33,500 nt of DNA from Symbiodinium natans. Lineage: Eukaryota > Sar > Dinophyceae > Suessiales > Symbiodiniaceae. A program made the position numbers and the translations under genes. The notes beneath the pieces are model-generated. The model did no database searches. It was not told where the DNA came from and worked only from the letters and a program-made list of their open reading frames with translations. Of the stretch, positions 1 to 8,368 are shown piece by piece. The DNA is taken from positions 639,001 through 672,500 of the forward strand of contig CAJNDS010000824.1 in assembly GCA_905221605.1 (NCBI GenBank). Reading direction: 5' to 3'. How positions within the stretch are numbered: position 1 is the first letter of the stretch; the number at the start of each line of letters is the position of its first letter.

Positions 1-355
1 AGACAGCCCCCAAGGCTGGCTGAGCTGAGTTGTCAGGGTTCGGCTTTAGGGAGCAAGAACTTGTTATCCCATCATACACCGCGGGGGGGGGGGGGGGGGT
101 GAGGGTTTGAGTTTAGAGTTTAAGGTTAGGATAGCTTGGACTGAACTTCGGACATGCTTCTTGCAGTGCAAATACTTTTGTACATCCATATACACATGCA
201 TTTGTGATGTTCGATTTCGTTGTGTTTCCTACTCTGACACAGTGGTTTCGTATGTGCACATCCGCGTCTACACACAGCAAATTCAAACCAACCCGAACCG
301 AGGGGTAGTGCAAATTTCTGCACACCCCCTACGAACCCCTCCCCTCCACGTCCTC
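1..355. other. Non-coding flank
   Basis: No supportable gene. It contains a poly-G run at about 81-100 followed by degenerate TTTAGGG-like sequence. The open frame across 107-433 runs into the telomere-like array and has no protein-like character apart from that. Confidence 0.5.
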
Positions 356-503
356 AACCCCAAACCCCAAACCCCAAACCCCAAACCCCAAACCCCAAAC
401 CCCAAACCCCAAACCCCAAACCCTAAACCCTAAACCCTAAACCCCAAACCCTAAACCCTAAACCCTAAACCCCAAACCCCAAACCCTAAACCCTAAACCC
501 TCC
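356..503 (-). repeat. CCCTAAA/CCCCAAA telomere-like array
   Basis: About 20 head-to-tail heptamers. The first half is mainly the CCCCAAA variant and the second half mainly CCCTAAA (TTTAGGG on the - strand). The array ends a few bases before the acceptor AG of the exon at 508, so it would form the 3' part of an intron. Confidence 0.95.
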
Positions 504-507
504 CCAG

Positions 508-661
508 GCTTACCTACGTCATGGACTTCGTGCGCTGGTGGCTGCAGAACTCCGGGCAGGAGCACGAGTTCCTGAAGAACTTCCCTCGGCCCACCCTGCT
601 GGAGCTGGAGGCAGCCGTGGACCGCATGTGCCTTGGGGGCACCTGGGAGATCTTTGAGCTT
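508..661 (+). CDS. Putative internal exon, unknown protein
   Basis: Follows the acceptor-like CCCCAG at 506-507. After one phase base the frame reads LTYVMDFVRWWLQNSGQEHE, then an acidic/hydrophobic helix-like stretch (LLELEAAVDRM) and GGTWEIFEL before a stop at 662. Codons favour G/C in the third position, unlike the surrounding repeats. It is flanked upstream by a CCCTAAA array and downstream by degenerate TTTAGGG-like sequence. The donor is unclear; a GC donor after CTTTAG at 665 is possible. I do not recognise the family. Confidence 0.55.
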
Positions 662-719
662 TAGGCTTTATAGGGGATTCTAATAGGTGACCTGAGACGT
701 GTGTGTTTTTTTTGTGGGG

Positions 720-870
720 GGGCACCATATATATATATATATATATATATTATAGGGTTCAACATATAGTATAGGGTTTATAATATATTAACATAGGGTT
801 CAGCGCGATGTAGGGCTTAGAGCGTTTGCTTGGTTCAGAAGGGTTTAGGGTTGACATAGCAGCTTGAGGT
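720..870. repeat. AT microsatellite and degenerate TATAGGGTT repeats
   Basis: A (TA)n run at about 728-750 is followed by degenerate TATAGGGTTTA-like units. It lies in the putative intron between the exons at 508 and 1050. Confidence 0.6.
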
Positions 871-908
871 TCAGGATCTACACGCTCATTTTGCACTTGC
901 AGGCCTTA

Positions 909-1010
909 TGGTTTGGGTTTAGGGTTTAGGGTTTAGGGTTTAGGGTTTAGGGTTTAGGGTTTAGGGTTTAGGGTTTAGGGTTTAGGGTTTAGGGTTTAGG
1001 GTTTAGGGCT
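909..1010 (+). repeat. TTTAGGG telomere-like array (about 14 units)
   Basis: Near-perfect tandem TTTAGGG on the coding strand. Unusually for this window, the G-rich orientation lies about 40 bases upstream of an exon. A separate pyrimidine tract and CCCAG (1021-1049) follow before the exon at 1050. Confidence 0.97.
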
Positions 1011-1049
1011 CCTGCATGCAGCTCCCTTCTTTCACTTGTTTGGGCCCAG

Positions 1050-1175
1050 GTGCGCAGGACAGTATGAGAAGGTCAAGTCGTGGACCGACTCGAAGACCAC
1101 CAGACACCAGTTCACGGACTATGACAACCTGCCCTTCAGGCAGGCAGTTCTCCGAAATCGTGGTGTCTTTTCTAG
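1050..1175 (+). CDS. Putative exon, unknown protein
   Basis: Preceded by a pyrimidine-rich tract and GGGCCCAG. After one phase base the frame reads CAGQYEKVKSWTDSKTTRHQ, then FTDYDNLPFRQAVL and NRGVF. The composition is that of a globular protein and the third positions are GC-rich. It ends in TTTTCTAG directly followed by four TTTAGGG units, so the donor is probably within AG/GGTTTAG. No family recognised. Confidence 0.6.
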
Positions 1176-1317
1176 GGTTTAGGGTTTAGGGTTTAGGGTA
1201 GAGACGTAGCTAAACTCTATACACCCCCCTTAAAATCCGAAGCACTGCTACGCAGTGTGAGAGGAACACCAGAAGGGACCATCATTTGGGAGAACACCAA
1301 CAGGGGGACCAGGGACC

Positions 1318-1366
1318 ATCACCCTAAACCCCAAACCCTAAACCCTAAACCCTAAACCCTAAACCG
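1318..1366 (-). repeat. CCCTAAA array before an acceptor
   Basis: About six CCCTAAA-type units ending next to the acceptor CCAG at 1368-1371. It pairs in inverted orientation with the TTTAGGG units at 1173-1200, on the other side of the same putative intron (1176-1371). Confidence 0.9.
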
Positions 1367-1371
1367 GCCAG

Positions 1372-1426
1372 GTGTTTTCAAGCCAACTACATCCTGGTCT
1401 TGCTGGGACACTTGGCTGCTCAGGAG
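1372..1426 (+). CDS. Putative 55-base exon, hydrophobic
   Basis: Bounded by GGCCAG (acceptor) and GAG/GTACCC (a canonical-looking donor at 1427). After one phase base it encodes CFQANYILVLLGHLAAQE, possibly part of a membrane or amphipathic helix. It is one of the cleanest small exons in the window because both borders are splice-like. Family unknown. Confidence 0.55.
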
Positions 1427-1713
1427 GTACCCTTATGCCGCTTATGCCTTTTTCCCGGGGGCTCCCAGTTTTCAAATAATACCTACATTCGGGTCCTACA
1501 GTCTGTAAATAATACCTACTTTGGGCTATTTGGAGCCTTAGGGTTTTGTTCGAGGGGTTTAGGGCCTAGGGCTTAGATTCCTACAAGCCAAACAGGTGGT
1601 AACATAGCCCTTCTCGCTGACAAGACCACCGTCCCTAAGCTGTGCCCACAACCTTCTACAAGTGGAAAGTATAAGGCGGCACTTCAAAATCACCTGCTGC
1701 AAACTCTTTTCAG

Positions 1714-1758
1714 GAGGAACAGCCAACCCTAAAGGAAGACCACGAAGCTACACAGCCT
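1714..1758 (+). CDS. Putative short exon, acidic
   Basis: Follows the acceptor-like CTCTTTTCAG at 1704-1713. It reads EEQPTLKEDHEATQP before a stop at 1759. A degenerate TTTAGG segment follows. Short, so only moderately supported. Confidence 0.4.
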
Positions 1759-1898
1759 TGAGTTTAGGAGATGTCTACGGCTTCGCGAAGGACTCTCGAA
1801 AGGTGACTTTTGCCCTAGAGGCGCCCATCGGCGTGGGAGGAGGGGGGTTGGGTGCTTCTAGTCGAAACCCTAAACCCTAAACCCCAAACTTATTTCAG

Positions 1899-1985
1899 GG
1901 ACCGGGGCTTTGAGGGAAGAGGGTCTGTAGGGCTTGGGGGAGTGCCAGGATCCGGACATCTTGGGACAATGGTTTCGGGGCGACC
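1899..1985 (+). CDS. Putative exon, Gly-rich
   Basis: Preceded by CCCTAAA units and the acceptor TTATTTCAG. The frame after two phase bases reads DRGFEGRGSVGLGGVPGSGH and continues to TMVSGRPALRA. Gly-rich composition could also come from G-rich DNA, so confidence is limited. Confidence 0.35.
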
Positions 1986-2118
1986 AGCACTTAGGGCGTA
2001 GCTGGGACGAAGGGCTTCGTCGTTTATGAAGCAGGGTTTAGGGCTCGAAACTTGCCCTTTGGTGAATTCGAACCCCAAGCTTCAAGCCCTCATCCACGCT
2101 GTGCCTTGAGCAAAGCAG

Positions 2119-2267
2119 CCTGCCCTGGACTTTCCAGAAAGTGAAGCTGTCACAGTAGACTCGCCGTTGGTGCCCTCTCGATTGCAGGTAGACGGCGAGG
2201 ATCTGGAGTGGCCCCTAGGCGCCTGGTTTTGGGAGTTTAACGGCTTCACTATTTGTCTGCCATTTAG
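2119..2267 (+). CDS. Putative exon, unknown protein
   Basis: An open frame reading PALDFPESEAVTVDSPLVPS, then RLQVDGEDLEWPLGAWFWEF and NGFTICLPF. It is rich in acidic and aromatic residues and clearly protein-like. An acceptor AG lies at 2114-2115 or 2117-2118, and CATTTAG/GTCGGT gives a donor at 2268. The overlapping minus-strand frame is Pro/Asn-rich and less convincing. Family not recognised. Confidence 0.55.
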
Positions 2268-2560
2268 GTCGGTGTAGAGGTGTTGGGTTGTGTTGTAGGG
2301 TTGAGGACATACGTCAGCGGTAAGAGCTTCAGGTAGAGGGTTCGGGGTCAGAGTTTTGGGGTCTGGAGGATATAGCTGGCGCCCCGTTTCGGGTTTAGGG
2401 TGGAGGCGGAGGGACTCTAAACCCAAGACTTTGCCCAAAACTCGAAAACCCTAACGCTAAGCCCCAAACCCAAACTTTGGCCAAAACTCGAACCTCTAAA
2501 GCTCCTTCCGGAGTGCTCGGCTCGACTCTAGACTCGACGCTTGGGTGAGTTCTTCAGCAG

Positions 2561-2629
2561 AATCTTCCTGTAGAACTCCCTGTCCCAAGAGACGAGATCT
2601 GTGGCCCCCATGTAGAGCCCTATAAGCTT
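2561..2629 (+). CDS. Putative exon, unknown protein
   Basis: Follows TTCTTCAGCAG. In phase 0 it reads NLPVELPVPRDEICGPHVEP and then YKL before a stop at 2630. The composition is protein-like; the donor is not obvious. Confidence 0.4.
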
Positions 2630-2677
2630 TGAGCCCTCAGCCCTAAAGTACCATCCAAAGCCACCAAATCCAAAACT

Positions 2678-2777
2678 TGGGATGTTCCCCCTTATACTAA
2701 CAGTCCTTAATTGGGATTATAGTACCCCCGATCATACTCCCGATTAAGGACTGCTAGTATAAGGGGGAACATCCCAA
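2678..2777. mobile_element. Hairpin MITE-like element, copy 1
   Basis: Arms of about 40 bases (2678-2717 and 2738-2777) are inverted repeats matching at about 38 of 40 positions, around a 20-base loop. The arms begin TTGGGATGTTCCCCCTTATA. There is no coding capacity. A diverged second copy lies at 10113-10217. This looks like a small non-autonomous inverted-repeat element. Confidence 0.7.
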
Positions 2778-2872
2778 ACCCTAGACCCTAGACCCGCAAC
2801 CCTAAACCCTAAACCCACAACCCTAAACCCTAAACCCCAAACCCTAAACCCTAAACCCTAAACCTCGACCCG
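2778..2872 (-). repeat. Degenerate CCCTAAA array
   Basis: Mixed CCCTAGA, CCCTAAA and CCCACAA units upstream of the acceptor AAAGCAG at 2887. Confidence 0.85.
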
Positions 2873-2887
2873 AAACCCTGAAAGCAG

Positions 2888-2950
2888 GCGCTCTCCTGCA
2901 CGGCCGCTCTCAGCTGGGTGCCGGGGAGGGCACTGGCGAGCTCTGAGAGG
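2888..2950 (+). CDS. Putative short exon
   Basis: After AAAGCAG the phase-0 frame reads ALSCTAALSWVPGRALASSE. The end GAGAGG/GTCTAG gives a possible donor at 2951. GC-rich between repeat DNA; moderate to low certainty. Confidence 0.35.
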
Positions 2951-3009
2951 GTCTAGGGCTTCGGGTTTTTGACTTATGGATGCTTATGGGGAGCATTGGT
3001 TCATGGTAG

Positions 3010-3047
3010 CCCTAAACCCTAAACCCTAAACCCTAAACCCTAAAACC
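3010..3047 (-). repeat. CCCTAAA array
   Basis: Five CCCTAAA units on the + strand, in the intron-like DNA downstream of the exon at 2888. They precede CTCAG at 3056-3060. Confidence 0.9.
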
Positions 3048-3119
3048 CCGCAAGTCTCAGGGACTGCTGAGCTGAGGTACACGATTTCTGTAGGACCTTT
3101 CTTCTTATAGGGCCAAACT

Positions 3120-3510
3120 TGGGTCTAAACCTTGAGATTTTTTCAATTATAATGCAACAATATGTTAGTTTAAATATAAGACGACATGGATTAAACAAAA
3201 TAAGAATACATTAACTTGCGAAAATAAGAATAGGCTATATGATAGAATAACATAATCATAGAACAATAGCAGTATAGTCGTATTTGATAGAGTCATGTTA
3301 TAATATAGTATCATAGTACTACACTGGTATCATGGTGCATATATATATATATATAATCATATTGAAATCTTAGTCTAATGAATTAGGAGTTAAATTGCTA
3401 GAATGATTCAATATTCAGAATTATCATATTGCCATACAACCATATACAACAAACATATCAATATAGTAGAAGATTAGTCTAACAACATACTAGTACAATA
3501 AATGTTGGGG
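3120..3510. other. AT-rich island
   Basis: About 390 bases of strongly AT-rich, non-repetitive DNA including a short (AT)n tract near 3338-3353. There are no open frames of note. Base composition differs sharply from both the exons and the telomere-like DNA. Confidence 0.7.
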
Positions 3511-3532
3511 GTTTAACGGGTTCCGGTCTCAG

Positions 3533-3643
3533 CCCTGATCCAAGAGTGCCGCGTTTGCTGCTCACCGATCCTCCAAGCAGAAGACGACCGCTTCGGCTCC
3601 GTCTCACTGTACAGAGGAGTTGCTCAAATGGATCCTGGAATAT
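3533..3643 (+). CDS. Putative exon, Cys-containing
   Basis: Follows CCGGTCTCAG. After two phase bases it reads LIQECRVCCSPILQAEDDRF, then GSVSLYRGVAQMDPGI. A CxxCC cluster is visible. It runs directly into AG/GGTTTAGGG at 3644-3673, typical of exon ends in this window. Family not recognised. Confidence 0.5.
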
Positions 3644-3645
3644 AG

Positions 3646-3673
3646 GGTTTAGGGTTTAGGGTTTAGGGTTTAG
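3646..3673 (+). repeat. TTTAGGG array (four units)
   Basis: Four units directly between two exon-like frames. The last unit ends TTTAG/GAAG and could itself serve as an acceptor for the frame beginning at 3674. Confidence 0.95.
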
Positions 3674-3880
3674 GAAGTTTGTAGAACGGCGTAGGCTGAG
3701 GTCATTCTTGCTGTCGAGACCAGGATCTGTTGCAGCAAGGAAGCGATATAACATCTGCATGTGCACAGACGCAGCTCCGCGCGGAATTGCAGAAGCCGTC
3801 TCCGCGTGTCCCGCGAGCGCCGTGAGAAGGAAAAAAACCCTCGCTAGACGCCCTAAGCCCATAAAACTTAGCAGCTCTTT
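3674..3880 (+). CDS. Putative exon, basic protein segment
   Basis: A 69-codon open frame to a stop at 3882: KFVERRRLRSFLLSRPGSVA, then RYNICMCTDAAPRGIAEAVS and ACPASAVRRKKTLARRP. Protein-like and basic. The 33-base gap to the preceding exon frame is too short for a normal intron, so only one of the two borders is likely right. Overlapping minus-strand frames also exist but are less convincing. Confidence 0.4.
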
Positions 3881-3997
3881 GTAGGGAATAAAGGTGCCTG
3901 ACTACCCTTTTACGGGAGTATCTACGGTGCCGAAGTCCCTGTACCTTAAAACCCCAAGGCCTAAGCCCTATAAACCCTAAACCCCAAAATCTCCAAG

Positions 3998-4090
3998 GCC
4001 ACGCCGCGGACCTCATCTTCCTGAACGACTGCACCTCCCTGCGGACGTTCTTCAGCTGTGGGCGCGCGGAGTCTCGGGAGGATCTGCTGG
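3998..4090 (+). CDS. Putative exon, unknown protein
   Basis: Acceptor-like TCTCCAAG follows CCCTAAA units. After two phase bases the frame reads HAADLIFLNDCTSLRTFFSC, then GRAESREDLLAL. Globular and GC3-rich. Its 3' border is unclear because C-rich repeat-like sequence follows directly. Family unknown. Confidence 0.5.
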
Positions 4091-4199
4091 CCCTAAGCCC
4101 TGAACCCTAAACCGTAACCCGTGAAGGGCGTATGCGTTTCGTCTGAGGAGCTCTAGAGAGGTCTCCTAGTTCTCGGGCCTTAAGCAGATTCAGTTGTTT

Positions 4200-4800
4200 T
4201 TCTCCTTCTTGCAAGGGTTTAGCAGGGATTTGGTTGTACTGGTTTACGACTTAGGGCTCAGGGCTCGGGGCTTAGGGCTCTTACGGCACAAGGCTTAGTT
4301 CTTAGGGCTGTTAATTGAGGTGTTGGGGTTGGGCTACCTATCCCTCTTATTAGTTCCGTATACTTCGGGTTTAGGGTTAGAGTTTAGGGTCCAGGGCTCG
4401 GAGATTAGCCTCTTTAGGTGAGCCCCAAGACTTAAACCCTAAATTCCTGCACGCCCAAACCCCCAACTCGACTTCCTCAGCCCCGACAGAAACCCTAACC
4501 CGTAGATACCCTAAGCCCCAAACCCTTACATGCCCTAAACCCCCTCAACCCTAAGAAACACCTACTTCCTACGCCCTAGACCCTACCAACCCCCCCCCCC
4601 CCCTAAACCACTAAACCCTAAACCTAGCTCCTAAACCCTATAGACCCTAACCCCTATGCCCTAAACCCTATAAACCCTATAAACCCTATAAACCCTAAAA
4701 ACCCCAAAAACCCAAAAAAAACCTTAAAACCCTAAAAACCCTAAAAACCCTAAAAACCCTAAAAACCCTAAAAACCCTAAAAACCCTAAAACCCTAAACC
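4200..4800. repeat. Intron-like DNA: degenerate G-rich half, then C-rich array
   Basis: About 4200-4410 is degenerate TTTAGGG-type sequence on the + strand. About 4430-4810 is CCCTAAA-type, including a homogeneous block of 8-mers CCCTAAAA at about 4730-4795 and a poly-C run near 4591-4604. The switch from G-rich to C-rich matches the polarity seen in other introns here. Confidence 0.85.
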
Positions 4801-4858
4801 CTAAACCCTACACTCCTAAACCCCTACGAACCTGTGGAAGTCCAAAAACCCGACTCAG

Positions 4859-4935
4859 GCTGCGAGATCTCCACAGGCGCTGTCCTGCCGGCGCTGCGGG
4901 CCCCGCGCGAGCGTCGGGAAGTGGTTGCCTCAAAG
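4859..4935 (+). CDS. Putative exon, basic
   Basis: Preceded by CCGACTCAG after the C-rich array and followed by AG/GGTTTAGGG. After two phase bases it reads CEISTGAVLPALRAPRERRE and VVASK. Very GC-rich. It is the last exon-like segment before the compact gene block, so it may lie near the 3' end of the first gene. Confidence 0.5.
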
Positions 4936-4965
4936 GGTTTAGGGTTTAGGGTTTAGGGTTTTGGC
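4936..4965 (+). repeat. TTTAGGG array
   Basis: Three to four TTTAGGG units starting at the end of the preceding exon. Confidence 0.95.
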
Positions 4966-5197
4966 TTTAGGGTGTATAATTTTTGGCGACCTCACCTGTT
5001 TTTTCCCGCTAAGGCAAGGCTGCTGGCATGTTACGTCTGGGATCCGACAAAGAATTAAGTCCTCGCAGAGTCACAGAGTGCACGTTCGTGATTCGAGTAT
5101 AGAGCCCAGACACTTCGGCCCACCAAAATTTTCCTTCTCCGCCTCGCAAGTCATAGATTTGCCCACATCCTGAATGCCTTGTCCCAAAACCGCTCGG
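4966..5197. other. 5' flank of the glutamate 5-kinase gene
   Basis: Unique-sequence DNA without telomere-like units. Short frames on both strands overlap each other and none is convincing. Confidence 0.5.
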
Positions 5198-5206
5198 TGG
5201 CTCAAG
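5198..5206 (+). other. Possible relict spliced-leader 3' end
   Basis: TGGCTCAAG here matches the last nine bases of the dinoflagellate spliced leader as I recall it. It lies 60 bases upstream of the start codon of an intronless gene. Relict leaders of this kind are a known sign of retroposed dinoflagellate mRNAs. A nine-base match can occur by chance, so this is suggestive only. Confidence 0.35.
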
Positions 5207-5265
5207 CACAGCACATAGAGAACAGAGTAGAGGGATTTTGCCAAGTTATACGCTCTTGACTCACG

Positions 5266-6462
5266 ATGTCGGCCGCGTGCCAAACTCTCGTGTTGAAGGT
5301 CGGAACTTCGACGATCATGACCTCGGACGAGCGAGGCCAGCGCGTGAATGTCGCGAACCTCTCGAGGCTAGTTGAAGTCATCGCCGACCTCTCCTACCAA
5401 GGGTTCAAGGTTGTCCTTGTCTCTTCCGGAGCAGTTGGCATGGGCTGCCGCGAGCTGGGGTTGAAGAAGAAGCCCACGACGCCAGCACTGAAACGAGCAG
5501 TCGCTGGGGCCGGCCAAAGTCGCATCATGCGTGTGTACTCGGAGCTGTTCGAGACAGTGGGGCTGAAAATTGCTCAGCTCTTGGTGAGTCAGCGTGACTT
5601 TTTGGAGCAGCAGCGCTGGGCTGAAATTCGAGACACGATTGCAGCATGTCTCGAAGCTGGCGTGGTTCCAATCATCAATGAGAACGACACCACCAACACG
5701 GACGGCATGCGCTTTGGTGACAACGACAACCTGGCAGCCCTAACAGCGGTTCAGCTAGGGGCGGCTGGTGTTTTTCTGTTTACCGACGTGGACTACCTGT
5801 ACACGGCCAACCCCAACTTGGATCCATCCGCGGAGCCCATGAGGGTTGTCAACGAGGCCTTCGAACTCGACGTTGACACCCGTGAACCTGGCTCTTCCCT
5901 GGGCACCGGCGGCATGTCCACCAAGGTAGCTGCTGCCCGGACGGCCCACTGTGCGGGGATCCCTTGCGGCATCCTGCATGGCAAGTACCCGGAACGCATC
6001 TTCAGTTTCCTGAACAAGCTTGATGACGATGCCTTCTCTACGTGCACCTCTCGGACCTCGCCGAAGGCAGTGGAGAGCGACACTTCAAGTGAGGCTGAGA
6101 ATGCGGAGCCCGAACCAGAAGGTACCCTCTTCGCAGCGCGCGAGGGTGAGCAGAGAACGGAAGCTGAAAGGTGGATACTCAGCCTGCCTGTCGTTGGCGA
6201 CGTAGATGTTCACCCAGCCGACAACCTGGAAAACTTGAGCCCGTGCGATCTTCGGACGACGCTCTTGGTTGCTGCTGCCGACAGCTTGGATGGCCTTCAG
6301 AGCCTCTCTGGCACAGCCCATGATGGAGGTGTGAGGGTTTTCCACCAGAAGTCGGAAGTTGCACGGATGCGTGTGATCTTGGATGAGGAAAGGGCTTACC
6401 TACCAGCCCCAGAGCCAGAACAGACCATTGTGCTCACACCTGCTGCAGAGTCCCTCTGCTGA
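5266..6462 (+). CDS. proB: Glutamate 5-kinase (gamma-glutamyl kinase), intronless
   Basis: Catalyses ATP-dependent phosphorylation of glutamate to gamma-glutamyl phosphate, the first step of proline synthesis. The 398-residue protein has the amino-acid kinase fold in order: N-terminal lysine motif KVGTST (11-16), SSGAVGMG (53-60), NENDTTNTDGMRFGDNDNLA (138-157) for substrate and Mg-ATP contacts, LFTDVDYLYT (171-180) and GTGGMSTKVAAA (213-224). The kinase part is complete and canonical. From about 251 an acidic Ser/Glu-rich linker leads to GTLF (286-289) and a divergent tail (300-398) where bacterial enzymes carry a PUA domain. Unlike many animal and plant homologues, it is not fused to glutamyl-phosphate reductase here. 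The ATG at 5266 is the first in frame and fits the family N-terminus; no targeting peptide is obvious, so it is probably cytosolic. The frame is uninterrupted, and a possible spliced-leader relic upstream suggests retroposition. Confidence 0.95.
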   Translation: MSAACQTLVLKVGTSTIMTSDERGQRVNVANLSRLVEVIADLSYQGFKVVLVSSGAVGMGCRELGLKKKPTTPALKRAVAGAGQSRIMRVYSELFETVGLKIAQLLVSQRDFLEQQRWAEIRDTIAACLEAGVVPIINENDTTNTDGMRFGDNDNLAALTAVQLGAAGVFLFTDVDYLYTANPNLDPSAEPMRVVNEAFELDVDTREPGSSLGTGGMSTKVAAARTAHCAGIPCGILHGKYPERIFSFLNKLDDDAFSTCTSRTSPKAVESDTSSEAENAEPEPEGTLFAAREGEQRTEAERWILSLPVVGDVDVHPADNLENLSPCDLRTTLLVAAADSLDGLQSLSGTAHDGGVRVFHQKSEVARMRVILDEERAYLPAPEPEQTIVLTPAAESLC

Positions 6463-7300
6463 ATGCGCGGTTGAATTATGTTGTTACGGCGCTTTTAGTA
6501 CAGGTTTTGAAAGGACTGGAAATCATCTTGCCGACCTTGCAGCCTAATCCCGCGTTCGTGCCAAGCAACAAATGCGAACAAGTGCACCTAATCCCTGCAG
6601 CGCAAGGTCACTGTACAGCTTTGCAAGCCTTCAGACATCCAGATCCTTCCGCAATACACATATGCATCTGAATTGCATGCATACAATTGTACAGACTCTT
6701 CAGTGATCGTGGCATGGGCATCTCAATGGCCTGCAATCCATGGTTATCCGGCGTTCTTGGCTGCCTGGCATCCAGGCAATGTGCCTCGTGCAGAAGAAAA
6801 CACTGCTGTTCTCCTCATTACTCACTACGCTTCCAAGCACACATGAACGTTCTTGTAGCAGTAGTAGGTGTTCTACACTGCACCGTGGCATGTCTTTGTG
6901 TTTAGGACCCCCCACGAAAGGAGACGTTTCTCTAGTTGTTTGAAGAGATGATGTGTGGATAGAGGGGGCGCGACGACCGGCCTAGCTCCAGGGCAGTCCC
7001 CAGGCATGCTTTGGGTTAGAGGGTTTAGGGTTTTGGGTTATTGGGTCGCGTCTCCAGCAGTCTACCTAACCTGCTGGTGCGGGAGCGTGCCGCGCACCAC
7101 GCAGTTTGTTTTGTATAGGGCTTGCTACAAAGGAGCGCTTTACATTGTAGAGGCATCTCCTTCTGGGATGGTAGAATACTAGGTGTTCCTGGTCAACTGA
7201 AACAAAGCCAAAATGGAACAGTGCCAGATTCCGCACTGCCTTGATGGTGCAAACCCTTAATCCTGAACCGTGAGATCCGAACACAACGTTCCTTGCAGCA
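6463..7300. other. 3' flank of the glutamate 5-kinase gene
   Basis: Unique DNA with small overlapping frames on both strands and no protein-like candidate I can support. One short TTTAGGG-like patch occurs at about 7018-7035, where repeat territory starts again. Confidence 0.5.
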
Positions 7301-7302
7301 GC

Positions 7303-7336
7303 CCTAAACCCTAAACCCCTAAACCCTAAACCCTAG
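7303..7336 (-). repeat. CCCTAAA array
   Basis: Four to five units upstream of the acceptor TTGCAACTCAG at 7354-7364. Confidence 0.92.
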
Positions 7337-7364
7337 AAACATCCTAATCCCTCTTGCAACTCAG

Positions 7365-7414
7365 GGGCGGAAAGGCTCTGGATCCGCCTGCATGTCAAAC
7401 TCGGTGTGCCCAAG
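7365..7414 (+). CDS. Putative short exon
   Basis: Begins after CTCTTGCAACTCAG. After two phase bases it reads AERLWIRLHVKLGVPK and ends CCCAAG/GGTGGG. It has protein-like amphipathic character and both borders are splice-like. Family unknown. Confidence 0.5.
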
Positions 7415-7760
7415 GGTGGGTGGTTGCGTTTTTTTTTTTTTTTTAACACTGTTAAATCTCAAACCCCGAGCCCAACCCTAAACCTATACCCTACACCCCA
7501 AAGCAACCCTGGGGTTCAGGGCGAGTTTAGGCTTCAGGGGTGAACGTTCGGGACTTGGTTAGGGTGGAGGACTTGTATGGCTAGAGGGTGGGAATGTGCT
7601 GCATTGGGTGTGGGGAATGAAGCTTAAACTTGCCTAAATTCCTGAGAACTTCACCTTAAACTCAAGTTTTGCGCCCCCCCTGCTTAAGCATGGAGGTTCG
7701 TTGATTTTGGTTTGGGCGCCAGTTTTTTGCGTCAGTCGCTTATGCCCTGAAGTTCTCAAG

Positions 7761-7860
7761 ACGAAGCTGCAGCCATATGTCTTCGGCCAGCGCCAGGATG
7801 TGCTGCAACATCCGCCCTCGTGCGATGTTGCCCTGCGCCAAGCGACACTTGCGTTTCTGC
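7761..7860 (+). CDS. Putative exon (strand uncertain)
   Basis: Follows AAGTTCTCAAG. The + frame reads TKLQPYVFGQRQDVLQHPPS and CDVALRQATLAFLL. The - strand of the same DNA also has a plausible helical frame (MLQHILALAEDIWLQLRLEN), so the strand is not certain. I chose + because all neighbouring exons are +. Confidence 0.35.
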
Positions 7861-8368
7861 TTAGTCCCCCCCCCATAATCCTGAAAAGAGTTCGGAATAA
7901 TTACTAATATAATAGTATTCCCTTCTGGTCCCCTTGTGATTTTACTATAACTGCCCAAAAAGCCTATTCTAATTATTCAGGCCCCTATAGTAGGCCCTAG
8001 AGACCCTTCACCCTAATCCTTCAAGGCAATGCAGGGGACTCAGCATCGTTTAGGGTTTAGGGTTTAGGGTTTAGGGTCCACCTGGCAGACCATGGTCCGA
8101 AGGATCTTCGCTGTAGTTCCATGCTGTTAGGTAGTGATGGGGAAGGTGGTGCAGTTGAAAAAGCAGGGCTCGGCTCATGTGAAGTGGCCAACAAACCTTG
8201 CAAGCCCTGCAAACATCTGATTAAGCCCTATTATGTCCCTACCCGAAACCCTCAAAACCCGAAGCACGGTGGAGGCTTTAGCTTTTAGGGCCTTTAGACC
8301 CTAAACCCTAAACCCGAAACTCTGAACCCGAAACCCTAAACCCTAAACCCCCGGGGTTGACCTCAAAG
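7861..8368. other. Intron-like stretch
   Basis: Poly-C run at 7866-7874, then AT-rich DNA, a TTTAGGG array (about 8048-8076), unique DNA, and CCCTAAA-type units (about 8298-8350) before the next acceptor. No supportable gene. The G-then-C order repeats the general intron pattern. Confidence 0.6.

Noticed and set aside
107-433. 108-codon frame on the + strand
   Set aside because: The last third is translated CCCCAAA repeat (PKPQTPN), and the first part has no protein-like composition.
2082-2438. 118-codon frame on the - strand
   Set aside because: It overlaps a better + frame (2119-2267) with splice-like borders. The - frame is Pro/Asn/Thr-rich, as expected from the antisense of G-rich repeat DNA.
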